A stretch of DNA of 64,000 bases, taken from the NCBI RefSeq assembly GCF_051014445.1, contig NW_027488368.1, positions 6,696,001 through 6,760,000 of the forward strand, written 5' to 3'. This document shows positions 45,501 to 59,900 of the stretch, piece after piece (position 1 is the first letter of the stretch; every line of letters begins with the position of its first letter). The position numbers were made by a program, and so were the translations under genes. The notes below the pieces were generated by a model that did not search any database, had not been told where the DNA came from, and worked only from the letters and a program-made list of their open reading frames with translations. The DNA comes from Colletes latitarsis. Its lineage: Eukaryota > Arthropoda > Insecta > Hymenoptera > Colletidae.

Positions 45501-45964
45501 TCATACATTCGCGTTTTTCGCATACTTGTTGGCCAGATCCTGGCCGTTTTCTGGTTTGGATCCCGTAGTAATGTGGTTCCACACCGAAACAGTCAATTAA
45601 ACCTGGTTGCGATTATTATTTTAGAGGATAACGCCGGTTACGTCAAGGTTAGGTTTGGTATTTGCCCTCATCTGGCTCGTACTTTTGCATTTTTCGCATA
45701 CTTGTTGGCCAGATCCTGGCCTTTTTCTGGTTTGGATCACGTAGTAACGCGGTACCACACCGAAACAGTCAATTAAACCAGGTTGCGATTAATATTTTAG
45801 AGGGTAATGCGAGTTATGTATCGGTTAGGTCTAGGATTTGCCGTCATCTGTCTCGTACTTTCGCGTTTTTCGCATACTTGTTGGCCAGATCCTGCGTTTT
45901 ATCTGGTTTGGATCCTGTAGTAATGTGGTTCCACACCGAAGCAGTCAATTAAACCGGGTTGCGA
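39553..45964. repeat. Tandem pair of 19-unit blocks (3,344-base offset)
   Basis: 39854 and 43198, 40206 and 43550, 40910 and 44254, and 42494 and 45838 are equivalent at exactly 3344 (19 x 176). The second copy starts at a chimeric unit near 42897, where a GTTTATCGCATACTTG context meets GATCCCGTTC. Much of the first copy also matches 34.57-36.2 kb at an offset of 5634. Confidence 0.8.
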
Positions 45965-46704
45965 TTTCTATTTTGGAGGATAACGCCGGTTATGTCTGGG
46001 TTTGGTCTGGTATTTGCCCTCTTCTGGCTCGTACTTTCGCTTTTTTCGCATTGTTGTTGGCCAGATCCTGGGTTATTTTCTGGTTTGGATCCCGTAGTAA
46101 TGTGGTTCCATACCGAAACAGTCAATTAAACCTGGTTGCGATTTATATTTTAGAGCATAACGCCGGTTTTGTCTGGGTTAGGTATGGTATTTGCCCTCAT
46201 CTGGCTCGTACTTTCGCGTTTTTCGCATACTTGTTGGCCAGATCCTGAGATTTTTCTGGTTTGTATCCCGTAGTAATGTGGTTCCACACCGAAGCAGTCA
46301 ATTAAACCTGTTTGCGATTAATATTTTAGAGGATATCGCCGGTTATGTCTCGGTTAGGTCTGGGATTTGCCCTCATCTGGCTCATACTTTCGCATTTTTC
46401 GCATACTTGTTGGCCAGATCCTGGCCTTCTTCTCGCTTGGACCACGCAGTAATGTGGTTCCACACTGAAACGGCCAATTAAACCTGGTTCCGATTAGTAT
46501 TTTAGAGGATAACGCCGGTAATGTCTCGGTTTGGTCTGGTATTTGCTCTCATGTGGCTCGTTCTTTCGCATTTTTCGCATACTTGTTGGCCAGATCCCGG
46601 CCTTTTTCTGGCTTGGACCACGTAGTAATGTGGTACCACACCGAAACAGTCAATTAAATGTGGTTGCGATTACTATTTTGGAGGATAACGTCGGTTGTGT
46701 CTGG

Positions 46705-49700
46705 GTTTGGTCTGGTATTTGCAATCATCTGGCTCATACTTTCGCATTATTCGCATACTTGTTGGCCAGATCCTGGCGTTTTTCTGGCTTGGACCACGTA
46801 GTAATGTGGTACCACACAGAAACAGTGAATTAAACCTGGTTGCGAATAATATTTTAGAGGATAACGCTGGTTATGTCTGGGATAGTTCTGGTATTTGCAA
46901 TCATCTGGCTCGTACTTTCGCATTTTTCGCTTACTTGTTGGCCTGATCCTAGCCTTTTTATGGTTTGGATCACGGAGTAATGTGGTACCACACCGAAACT
47001 GTCAATTAAACCTGGTTGCGTCAAATATTTTAGAGGGTAACGCCGGTTATGTCTCGGTTAGGTCTGGGATTTGCCCTCATCTGCCTCGTACTTTCGCACT
47101 TTTTGCATACTTCTTGGCCAGAACCTGGGCTTTTTCTGGTTTGGATCACGTAGTATCGCGGTACCACACCGAAACAGTCAATTACACCTGGTTGCGATTA
47201 CTATTTTGGAGGATAACGCCAGTTATGTCTGGGTTTGGTCTGGTTTTTGCCCTCATCTGGCTCGTACTTTCGCGTTTTTCGCATTGTTGTTGGCCAGATC
47301 CTGGGCTTTTTCTGGTTTGGATCACGTAGGAATGTGGTACCACACTGAGACAGTCTATAGAAGCTGGTTCCGATTAGTATTTTGGAGGGTAACGCCGGTT
47401 ATGTCTCGGTTAGGTCTGGTATTTGCAATCATCTGGCTCATACTTTCGCGTTTTTCTCAGAGTTGTTGGCCAGATCCTGTGTTTTTTCTGGTTTGGATCC
47501 CGTAGTAATGTGGTTCCACACCGAAACAGTCAATTAAACCGGGTTGCGATTTCTATTTTGGAGGATAACGCCGGTTATGTCTGGGTTTGGTCTGGTATTT
47601 GCCCTCTTCTGGCTCGTACTTTCGCTTTTTTCGCATTGTTGTTGGCCAGATCCTGGGTTTTTTTCTGGTTTGGATCCCGTAGTAATGCGGTTCCATACCG
47701 AAACAGTCAATTAAACCTGGTTGCGATTTATATTTTAGAGGATAACGCCGGTTTTGTCTGGGTTAGGTCTGGTATTTGCCCTCATCTGGCTCGTACTTTC
47801 GCGTTTTTTGCATACTTGTTGGCCAGATCCTGAGATTTTTCTGGCTTGTATCCCGTAGTAATGTGGTTCCACACCGAAGCAGTCAATTAAACCTTTTTGC
47901 GATTAATATTTTAGAGGATATCGCCGGTTATGTCTCGATTAGGTCTGGGATTTGCCCTCATCTGGCTCATACTTTCGCATTTTTCGCATACTAGTTGGCC
48001 AGATCCTGGCCTTCTTCTCGCTTGGACCACGTAGTAAAGTGGTACCACACAGAAACAGCCAATTAAACCTAGGTCCGATTAATATTTTACAGGATAACGC
48101 GGGTTATGTCTGGGTTAGGTCTGGTATTTGCCCTTATCTGGCTCGTACATTCGCACTTTTCGCATAGTTGTTGGCCAGATCCTGGGTTTTTGCTGGCTTC
48201 GACCACGCAGTAATGTGGTGCCACACTGAAACAGCCAATTAAGCCTGGTTCCGATTAAAATTTTAGAGGATAACGCCGGTTATGTCTGGGTTAGGTCTGG
48301 TATTTGCCCTCATCAGGCTCGTACTTTCGCATTTTTCGCATACTTGTTGGCCAGATCCTGGCCTTTTACTGGTTTGGATCACTTAGTAACGCGGTACCAC
48401 ACCGAAGCTGTCAATTAAACCAGGATGCGATTAATATTTTAGAGGATAACGCGAGTTATGTATCGGTTAGGTCCAGGATTTGCCGTCATCTGTCTCGTAC
48501 TTTCGCGTTTTTCGCATACTTGTTGGACAGATCCTGCATTTTATCTGGTTGGGATCCCGTAGTAATGTGGTTCCACACCGAAGCAGTCAATTAAACCTGT
48601 TTGCGATTAATATTTTAGGGGATATCGCCGGTTATGTCTCGGTTAGGTCTGGGATTTGCCCTCATCTGGCTCATACTTTCGCATTTTTAGCATACTTGTT
48701 GGCCAGATCCTGGCCTTCTTCTGGCTTGGACCACGCCGTAATGTGGTGTCACACTGAAACAGCCAATTAAACCTGGTTCCGATTAGTATTTTAGAGGAGA
48801 ACGCCGGTAATGTCTCGGTTCGGTCTGGTATTTGCCCTCGTCTGGCTCGTTCTTTCACATTTTTCGCATACTTGATGGCCAGATCCCGCTCTTTTTCTGG
48901 CTTGGACCACGTAGTAAAGTGGTACCACACAGAAACAGTCAATTAAACCTGGGTCCGATTAATATTTTAGAGGATAACGCGGGTTATGTCTGGGTTAGGT
49001 CTGGTATTTGCCCTCACCTGGCTCGTACTTTCGCATTTCTCGCATACTTGTTGGCCAGATGTTGGGTTTTTTGTGGATTGTATCCCGTCGTAGTGTGGTT
49101 CCACACCGAAACAGTTAATTAAACCTGGTTGCGATTAATATTTTAGAGGATAACGCCGGTTATGTCTTGGTTAGGTCTGGTATTTGCCCCCATCTGGGTC
49201 GTACTTTCGCATTTTTCGCTTACTTCTTGGCCAGATCCTAGCCTTTTTATGGTTTGGATCACGTAGTAATGCGGTACCACACCGAAACAGTCAATTAAAC
49301 CTGGTTGCGATTAATATTTTAGAGGATAACGCGGGTTATGTCTCGGTTAGGTCTAAGATTTGCCGTGATCTGTCTCGTACTTTCGCGTTTCTTGCATACT
49401 TGTTGGCCAGATCCTGCGTTTTATCTGGTTTGGATCCCGTAGTAATGTGGTTCCACACCGAAACGGTCAATTAAACCTGGTTGCGACTAATATTTTTGAA
49501 GATAACGCTGGTTATGTCTGGGATAGTTCTGGTATTTGCAATCATCTGGCTCCTACTTTCGCGTTTTTCGGATACTAGTTGGCCAAATCCTGGGATTTTT
49601 CAGGTTTTGATCCCGTAGTAATGTGGTTCAACACCGAAACGGTCAATTAAACCCGGCTGCGATTAATATTTTATAGGATAACGTCGGTGATGTCTGGGTT

Positions 49701-51200
49701 AGGTCTGGTATTTGCCCTCATCTGGCTCGTACTTTCGCATTTTTCGCATACTTGTTGGACAGATCATGGGTTTTTTGTGGATTGGATCCCGTCGTAGTGT
49801 GGTTCCACACCGAAACAATTAATTAAACCTGGTTGCGATTAATATTTTAGAGGATAACGCCGGTTATGTCTTGGTTAGGTCTGGTATTTGCCCTCATCTG
49901 GCTCGTACTTTCGCATTTTTCGCTTACTTGTTGACCTGATCCTAGCCTTTTTATGGTTTGGATCACGTAGTAATGCGGTACCACACCGAAACAGTCAATT
50001 AAACCTGGTTGCGATTAATAATTTAGAGGATAACGCCGATTATGTCTCGGTTAGGTCTGGGACTTGCCCTCATCTGGCTCTTACATTCGCACTTTTCGCA
50101 TAGTTGTTGGCCAGATCCAGGCCTTTTTCTTTTTTGGATCACTTAGTAATGTGGTTCCACACCGAAACGGTCAATTAAACCTGGTTGCGAATAATATTTT
50201 AGAGGATAACGCTGGTTATGTCTGGGATAGTTCTGGTATTTGCAATCATCTGGCTCATACTTTCGCGTTTTTCGCATAGTTGTTGGCCAGATCCTGGGTT
50301 TTTTCTGGTTTGGATCCCGTAGTAATGTGGTTCCACACCGTAACAGTCAATTAAACCTGGTTGCGATTAATATTTTAGAGGATAACGCCGGTTACGTCAA
50401 GGTTAGGTTTGGTATTTGCCCTCATCTGGCTCGTACTTTCGCATTTTTCGCATACTTGTTGGCCAGCTCCTGGCCTTCTTCTGGCTTGGACCACGCAGTA
50501 ATGTGGTGCCACACTGAAACAGCCAATGGAACCTGGTTGCGATAAATATTTTAGAGGATACCGCCGGTTATGTCTCGGTTAGGTCTGGGATTTGCCCTCA
50601 TCTGCCTCGTACTTCCGCGTTTATCGCATACTTGTTGGCCAGATCCTGGCCTTTTTCTAGTTTGGATGACGTAGTAATGTGGTACCACACAGAAACAGTC
50701 AATAGAAGCTGGTTCCGATTAGTATTTTAAAGGATAACGCTGGTTATGTATGGGTTAGTTCTGGTATTTGCAATCATCTGGCTCGTACATTCGCGTTTTT
50801 CGCATACTTGTTGGCCAGATCCTGCGTTTTATCTGGTTTGGATCCCGTAGTAATGTGGTTCCACACTGAGACAGCCTATAGAAGCTGGTTCCGATTAGTA
50901 TTTTGGAGGGTAACGCCGGTTATGTCTCGGTTAGGTCTGGTATTTGCAATCATCTGGCTCATACTTTCGCGTTTTTCGCATAGTTGTTGGCCAGATCCTG
51001 GGTTTTTTCTGGCTTGGATCCCGTAGTAATGTGGTACCACACAGAAACAGTCAATAGAAGCTGGTTCCGATTAGTATTTTAGAGGATAACGCTGGTTATG
51101 TATGTGTTAGTTCTGGTATTTGCAATCATCTGGCTCATACATTCGCGTTTTCCGCATACTTGTTGGCCAGATGCTGGCCTTTTTCTGGTTTGGATCCCGT
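46705..51200. repeat. Dispersed copy of 31.4-36.6 kb with two 2-unit deletions
   Basis: 31403 and 46719, 31755 and 47071, 32988 and 48304, and 34572 and 49888 match at an offset of 15316. At about 50152 the offset drops to 14964 (352 bases, two units), and near 51.1 kb to 14612 (a further 352). Small private changes (for example GTAGGAATG near 47327) are few. Copying over 15 kb without tandem adjacency points to out-of-register exchange or gene conversion. Confidence 0.75.
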
Positions 51201-51439
51201 AGTAATGTGGTTCCACACCGAAACAGTCAATTAAACCTGGTTGCGATTATTATTTTAGAGGATAACGCCGGTTACGTCAAGGTTGGGTTTGGTATTTGCC
51301 CTCATCTGGCTCGTACTTTCGCATTTTTCGCATACTTGTTGGCCAGATCCTGGCCTTCTTCTGGCTTGGACCACGCAGTAATGTGGTGCCACACTGAAAC
51401 AGCCAATTAAACCTGGTTGCGATAAATATTTTAGAGGAT

Positions 51440-54400
51440 ACCGCCGGTTATGTCTCGGTTAGGTCTGGGATTTGCCCTCATCTGCCTCGTACTTTCGCGT
51501 TTATCGCATACTTGTTGGCCAGATCCTGGCCTTTTTCTGGTTTGGATCACGTAGTAATGTGGTACCACACAGAAACAGTCAATAGAAGCTGGTTCCGATT
51601 AGTATTTTAGAGGATAACGCTGGTTATGTATGTGTTAGTTCTGGTATTTGCAATCATCTGGCTCATACATTCGCGTTTTTCGCATACTTGTTGGCCAGAT
51701 CCTGGCCTTTTTCTGGTTTGGATCCCGTAGTAATGTGGTTCCACACCGAAACAGTCAATTAAACCTGGTTGCGATTATTATTTTAGAGGATAACGCCGGT
51801 TACGTCAAGGTTAGGTTTGGTATTTGCCCTCATCTGGCTCGTACTTTCGCATTTTTCGCATACTTGTTGGCCAGATCCTGGCATTTTTCTGGTTTGGATC
51901 ACGTAGTAACGCGGTACCACACCGAAACAGTCAATTAAACCAGGTTGCGATTAATATTTTAGAGGGTAATGCGAGTTATGTATCGGTTAGGTCTAGGATT
52001 TGCCGTCATCTGTCTCGTACTTTCGCGTTTTTCGCATACTTGTTGGCCAGATCCTGCGTTTTATCTGGTTTGGATCCCGTAGTAATGTGGTTCCACACCG
52101 AAGCAGTCAATTAAACCGGGTTGCGATTTCTATTTTGGAGGATAACGCCGGTTATGTCTGGGTTTGGTCTGGTATTTGCCCTCTTCAGGCTCGTACTTTC
52201 GCTTTTTTCGCATTGTTGTTGGCCAGATCCTGGGTTATTTTCTGGTTTGGATCCCGTAGTAATGTGGTTCCATACCGAAACAGTCAATTAAACCTGGTTG
52301 CGATTTATATTTTAGAGGATAACGCCGGTTTTGTCTGGGTTAGGTATGGTATTTGCCCTCATCTGGCTCGTACTTTCGCGTTTTTCGCATACTTGTTGGC
52401 CAGATCCTGAGATTTTTCTGGTTTGTATCCCGTAGTAATGTGGTTCCACACTGAAACAGCCAATTAAACCTGGTTCCGATTAGTATTTTAGAGGATAACG
52501 CCGGTAATGTCTCGGTTTGGTCTGGTATTTGCTCTCATGTGGCTCGTTCTTTCGCATTTTTCGCATACTTGTTGGCCAGATCCCGGCCTTTTTCTGGCTT
52601 GGACCACGTAGTAAAGTGGTACCACACAGAAACAGTCAATTAAACCTAGGTCCGATTAATATTTTACAGGATAACGCGGGTTATGTCTGGGTTAGGTCTG
52701 GTATTTGCCCTTATCTGGCTCGTACATTCGCACTTTTCGCATAGTTGTTGGACAGGTCCTGGGTTTTTGCTGGCTTGGACCACGCAGTAATGTGGTGCCA
52801 CACTGAAACAGCCAATTAAGCCTGGTTCCGATTAAAATTTTAGAGGATAACGCCGGTTATGTCTGGGTTAGGTCTGGTATTTGCCCTCATCTGGCTCGTA
52901 CTTTCGCATTTTTCGCATACTTGTTGGCCAGATCCTGGCCTTTTACTGGTTTGGATCACTTAGTAACGCGGTACCACACCGAAACAGTCAATTAAACCAG
53001 GTTGCGATTAATATTTTAGAGGATAACGCGAGTTATGTATGGGTTAGGTCCAGGATTTGCCGTCATCTGTCTCGTACTTTCGCGTTTTTCGCATACTTGT
53101 TGGCCAGATCCTGCATTTTATCTGGTTTGGATCCCGTAGTAATGTGGTTCCACACCGAAGCAGTCAATTAAACCTGTTTGCGATTAATATTTTAGAGGGT
53201 AATGCGAGTTATGTATCGGTTAGGTCTAGGATTTGCCGTCATCTGTCTCGTACTTTCGCGTTTTTCGCATACTTGTTGGCCAGATCCTGCATTTTATCTG
53301 GTTTGGATCCCGTAGTAATGTGGTTCCACACCGAAGCAGTCAATTAAACCTGTTTGCGATTAATATTTTAGGGGATATCGCCGGTTATGTCTCGGTAAGG
53401 CCTGGGATTTGCCCTCATCTGGCTCAGACTTTCGCAATTTTCGCATACTTGTTGGCCAGATCCTGGCCTTCTTCTGGCTTGGACCACGCAGTAATGTGGT
53501 GTCACACTGAAACAGCCAATTAAACCTGGTTCCGATTAGTATTTTAGAGGAGAACGCCGGTAATGTCTCGGTTTGGTCTGGTATTTGCCCTCATCTGGCT
53601 CGTTCTTTCACGTTTTTCGCATACTTGTTGGCCCGATCCCGTTCTTTTTCTGGCTTGGACCACGAAGTAAAGTGGTACCACACAGAAACAGTCAATTAAA
53701 CCTGGGTCCGATTAATATTTTATAGGATAACGTCGGTGATGTCTGGGTTAGGACTGGTATTTGCCCTCATCTGGCTCGTACTTTCGCATTTTTCGCATAC
53801 TTGTTGGCCAGATCATGGGTTTTTTGTGGATTGGATCCCGTCGTAGTGTGGTTCCACACCGAAACAATTAATTAAACCTGGTTGCGATTAATATTTTAGA
53901 GGATACCGCCGGTTATGTCTCGGTTAGGTCTGGGATTTGCCCTCATCTGCCTCGTACTTTCGCGTTTATCGCATACTTGTTGGCCAGATCCTGGCCTTTT
54001 TCTGGTTTGGATCACGTAGTAATGTGGTACCACACAGAAACAGTCAATAGAAGCTGGTTCCGATTAGTATTTTAGAGGATAACGCTGGTTATGTATGTGT
54101 TAGTTCTGGTATATGCAATCATCTGGCTCATACATTCGCGTTTTTCGCATACTTGTTGGCCAGATCCTGGCCTTTTTCTGGTTTGGATCCCGTAGTAATG
54201 TGGTTCCACACCGAAACAGTCAATTAAACCTGGTTGCGATTATTATTTTAGAGGATAACGCCGGTTACGTCAAGGTTAGGTTTGGTATTTGCCCTCATCT
54301 GGCTCGTACTTTCGCATTTTTCGCATACTTGTTGGCCAGATCCTGGCCTTTTTCTGGTTTGGATCACGTAGTAACGCGGTACCACACCGAAACAGTCAAT

Positions 54401-56170
54401 TAAACCAGGTTGCGATTAATATTTTAGAGGGTAATGCGAGTTATGTATCGGTTAGGTCTAGGATTTGCCGTCATCTGTCTCGTACTTTCGCGTTTTTCGC
54501 ATACTTGTTGGCCAGATCCTGCGTTTTATCTGGTTTGGATCCCGTAGTAATGTGGTTCCACACCGAAGCAGTCAATTAAACCGGGTTGCGATTTCTATTT
54601 TGGAGGATAACGCCGGTTATGTCTGGGTTTGGTCTGGTATTTGCCCTCTTCAGGCTCGTACTTTCGCTTTTTTCGCATTGTTGTTGGCCAGATCCTGGGT
54701 TATTTTCTGGTTTGGATCCCGTAGTAATGTGGTTCCATACCGAAACAGTCAATTAAACCTGGTTGCGATTTATATTTTAGAGGATAACGCCGGTTTTGTC
54801 TGGGTTAGGTATGGTATTTGCCCTCATCTGGCTCGTACTTTCGCGTTTTTCGCATACTTGTTGGCCAGATCCTGAGATTTTTCTGGTTTGTATCCCGTAG
54901 TAATGTGGTTCCACACTGAAACAGCCAATTAAACCTGGTTCCGATTAGTATTTTAGAGGATAACGCCGGTAATGTCTCGGTTTGGTCTGGTATTTGCTCT
55001 CATGTGGCTCGTTCTTTCGCATTTTTCGCATACTTGTTGGCCAGATCCCGGCCTTTTTCTGGCTTGGACCACGTAGTAAAGTGGTACCACACAGAAACAG
55101 TCAATTAAACCTAGGTCCGATTAATATTTTACAGGATAACGCGGGTTATGTCTGGGTTAGGTCTGGTATTTGCCCTTATCTGGCTCGTACATTCGCACTT
55201 TTCGCATAGTTGTTGGACAGGTCCTGGGTTTTTGCTGGCTTGGACCACGCAGTAATGTGGTGCCACACTGAAACAGCCAATTAAGCCTGGTTCCGATTAA
55301 AATTTTAGAGGATAACGCCGGTTATGTCTGGGTTAGGTCTGGTATTTGCCCTCATCTGGCTCGTACTTTCGCATTTTTCGCATACTTGTTGGCCAGATCC
55401 TGGCCTTTTACTGGTTTGGATCACTTAGTAACGCGGTACCACACCGAAACAGTCAATTAAACCAGGTTGCGATTAATATTTTAGAGGATAACGCGAGTTA
55501 TGTATGGGTTAGGTCCAGGATTTGCCGTCATCTGTCTCGTACTTTCGCGTTTTTCGCATACTTGTTGGCCAGATCCTGCATTTTATCTGGTTTGGATCCC
55601 GTAGTAATGTGGTTCCACACCGAAGCAGTCAATTAAACCTGTTTGCGATTAATATTTTAGGGGATATCGCCGGTTATGTCTCGGTAAGGCCTGGGATTTG
55701 CCCTCATCTGGCTCAGACTTTCGCAATTTTCGCATACTTGTTGGCCAGATCCTGGCCTTCTTCTGGCTTGGACCACGCAGTAATGTGGTGTCACACTGAA
55801 ACAGCCAATTAAACCTGGTTCCGATTAGTATTTTAGAGGAGAACGCCGGTAATGTCTCGGTTTGGTCTGGTATTTGCCCTCATCTGGCTCGTTCTTTCAC
55901 GTTTTTCGCATACTTGTTGGCCCGATCCCGTTCTTTTTCTGGCTTGGACCACGAAGTAAAGTGGTACCACACAGAAACAGTCAATTAAACCTGGGTCCGA
56001 TTAATATTTTATAGGATAACGTCGGTGATGTCTGGGTTAGGTCTGGTATTTGCCCTCATCTGGCTCGTACTTTCGCATTTTTCGCATACTTGTTGGCCAG
56101 ATCATGGGTTTTTTGTGGATTGGATCCCGTCGTAGTGTGGTTCCACACCGAAACAATTAATTAAACCTGG
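51440..56170. repeat. Tandem pair of 14-unit blocks (2,465-base offset)
   Basis: The GATACCGCC variants at 51437 and 53902, and points 51648 and 54113, and 52881 and 55346, match at 2465. From 53233 (matching 55522) the offset is 2289, so the first copy contains one extra unit, a local duplication of the 53057 unit. Confidence 0.75.
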
Positions 56171-56996
56171 TTGCGATTAATATTTTAGAGGATAACGCCG
56201 GTTATGTCTTGGTTAGGTCTGGTATTTGCCCTCATCTGGCTCGTACTTTCGCATTTTTCGCTTACTGGTTGACCTGATCCTAGCCTTTTTCTGGCTTGGA
56301 CCACGAAGTAAAGTGGTACCACACAGAAACAGTCAATTAAACCTGGGTCCGATTAATATTTTAGAGGGTAACGCGGGTTATGTCTGGGTTAGGTCTGGTA
56401 TTTGCCCTCATCTGGCTCGTACTTTCGCATTTTTCGCTAACTGGTTGACCTGATCCTAGCCTTTTTCTGGCTTGGACCACGAAGTAAAGTGGTACCACAC
56501 AGAAACAGTCAATTAAACCTGGGTCCGATTAATATTTTAGAGGGTAACGCGGGTTATGTCTGGGTTAGGTCTGGTATTTGCCCTCATCTGGCTCGTACAT
56601 TCGCACTTTTCGCATATTTGTTGGCCATATCCTGGGTTTTATCTGGTTTGGACCACGCAGTAATGTGGTGCCACACTGAAACAGCCAATTAAACCAGGTT
56701 CCGATTAATATTTTAGAGGATAACGCCGGTTATGTCTGGGTTAGGTCTGGTATTTGCCCTCATCTGGCACCTACTTTCGCATTTTTCGCATACTTGTTGG
56801 CCAGATCCAGGCCTTTTTCTGGTTTGGATCACGTAGTAACGCGGTACCACACCGAAACAGTCAGTAAAAGCTGGTTCCGATTAGTATTTTAGAGGATAAC
56901 GCTGGTTATGTCTGGGATAGTTCTGGTATTTGCAATCATCTGGCTCACACTTTCGCGTTTTCCGCATTGTTGTTGGCCAGATCCTGGGTTTTTTCT

Positions 56997-59900
56997 GGTC
57001 TGGATCCCGTAGTAATGTGGTACCACACCGAAACAGTCAATTAAACCTGGTTGCGATTAATATTTTAGAGGATAACGCCGGTTATGTCTCGGTTAGGTCT
57101 GGCATTCGTCCTCATCTGGCTCATACTTTCGCGTTTTTCACATACTTCTCGGCCAGATCCTCGGTTTTTTCTGGTTTGGATCCCATCGCAACGTGGTTCC
57201 ACACCGAAACAGTCAATTAAACCTGGTTGCGATTAATATTTTAGAAGATAACGCCGGTTATGTCTAGGTTAGGTCTGGTATTTGCCCCCATCTCGCTCGT
57301 ACTTTCGCATTTTTCGCTTACTTGTTGGCCTGATCCTAGCCTTTTTACCATTTGGATCACGTAGTAATGCGGTACCACACCGAAACGGCCAATTAAACCT
57401 GGTTGCGATAAATATTTTAGAGGATAACGCCGGTTACGTCTCGGTTAGGTCTGGGATTTTCCCTCATCAGGCTCGTACTTTCGCATTTTTCGCATTCTTG
57501 TTGGCCCGATCCTGGGCTTTATCTGGTTTGGATCACGTAGTAATGTGGTACCACACTGAAACAGTCATTAAAACCATGTTCCGATGCGTATTTTAGTGGA
57601 TAACGCTGGTTATGTCAGGGTTAGTTCTGGTATTTGCAATCATCTGGCTCATATATTCTCGTTTTTCGCATACTTGTTGGCCAGATCCTGGGCTTTTTCT
57701 GGTTTGGATCACGTAGTAATGTGGAACCACACTGAAACAGTCAATAAAAGCTGGTTCCGATTAGTATTTTAGAGGATAACGCCGGTTATGTCTGTGTTAG
57801 TTCTGGTATTTGCAATCATCTGGCTCATACTTTCGCGTTTTTCGCACACTTGTTGGCCAGACCCTGGCCATTTTCTGGTTTGGATCACGTAGTAATGTGG
57901 TACCACACTGAAACAGTCAATAGAAGCTGGTTCCGATAAGTATCTTAGAGGATAACGCTGGTTACGTCTGGGTTAGTTCTCGTATTTGCTATCATCTGGC
58001 ACATACTTTCGCGTTTTTCGCATACTTGTTGGCCAGATCCTCGGCTTTTTCTGGTTTGGATCACGTAGTAATGTGGTACCACACTGAAACTGTCAGGTAA
58101 ACCTGGTTGCGATTAATATTTTAGAGGATAACGCTGGTTATGTCTGTGTTAGTTTTGGTATTTGCAATCATCTGGCTCATACTTTCGCGTTTTTCGCTTA
58201 CTTGATGGCCTGATCCTAGCCTTTTTCTGGTTCGGATCACGTAGTAATGTGGTACCACACTGAAACGGTCAATAGAAGCTGGTTCCGATTAGTATTTTAG
58301 AGGATAACGCTGGTTATGTCTGGGTTAGTTCTGGTATATGCTATCATCTGGCATATACTTTCGCGTTTTTCGCATACTTGTTGGCCAGATCCTGAGCTTT
58401 TTCTGGTTTGGATCACGTAGTAATGTGGCACCACTCTGAAACAGTCAATTAAACCTGGTTGCGATTAATATCATAGAGGATAACGCCGTTTATGTCTCGG
58501 GTAGGTCTGGGATTTGCCCACATCTGGCTCGTACTTTCGCATTTTTCGCATTCTTGTTGGCCAGATCCTGGCCTTTTTCTGGCTTGGACCACGTAGTAAT
58601 GCGGTACAACACCGAAACAGTCAATTAAATCTGGTTGCGATAAATATTTTAGAGGATAAAGCCGGTAATGTCTCGGTTTGGTCTGGTATTTGCCCTCATC
58701 TGGCTCGTACTATCGCATTCTTCGCATACTTGGCCAGATCCTGGCCTTTTTCTGGCTTGGACCACGTAGTAATGTGGTACCACACCGAAACAGTCAATTA
58801 AACCTGGTTGCGAATAATATTTTAGAGGTTAACGCCGGTTATGTCTCGGTTAGGTCTGGGATTTGCCCTCATCTGGCTCGTACTTTCGCATTTTTCGCTT
58901 ACTTGTTGGCCTGATCCTTGCCTTTTTATGGTTTTGATCACGTAGTAATGCGGTACCACACCGAAACAGTCAATTAAACCTGTTTGCGTTTAATATTTTA
59001 GAGGATAACGCCGGTTATATCACGGTTAGGTCTGGGCTTTGCCCTCATCTGCCTCGTACTTTCGCACTTTTCGCATACTTATTGGCCAGATCCTGGGTTT
59101 TTTCTGGTTTGGATCCCGTAGTAATGTGGTACCACACCGAAACAGTCAATTAAACCAGGTTGCGATTAATATTTTAGAGGATAACGCCGGTTATGTCTCG
59201 GTTAGGTCTGGCATTCGTCCTCATCTGGCTCATACTTTCGCGTTTTTCACATACTTCTCGGCCAGATCCTCGGTTTTTTCTGGTTTGGATCCCATCGCAA
59301 CGTGGTTCCACACCGAAACAGTCAATTAAACCTGGTTGCGATTAATATTTTAGAAGATAACGCCGGTTATGTCTAGGTTAGGTCTGGTATTTGCCCCCAT
59401 CTCGCTCGTACTTTCGCATTTTTCGCTTACTTGTTGGCCTGATCCTAGCCTTTTTACCATTTGGATCACGTAGTAATGCGGTACCACACCGAAACGGCCA
59501 ATTAAACCTGGTTGCGATAAATATTTTAGAGGATAACGCCGGTTACGTCTCGGTTAGGTCTGGGATTTTCCCTCATCAGGCTCGTACTTTCGCATTTTTC
59601 GCATTCTTGTTGGCCCGATCCTGGGCTTTATCTGGTTTGGATCACGTAGTAATGTGGTACCACACTGAAACAGTCATTAAAACCATGTTCCGATGCGTAT
59701 TTTAGTGGATAACGCTGGTTATGTCAGGGTTAGTTCTGGTATTTGCAATCATCTGGCTCATATATTCTCGTTTTTCGCATACTTGTTGGCCAGATCCTGG
59801 GCTTTTTCTGGTTTGGATCACGTAGTAATGTGGAACCACACTGAAACAGTCAATAAAAGCTGGTTCCGATTAGTATTTTAGAGGATAACGCCGGTTATGT

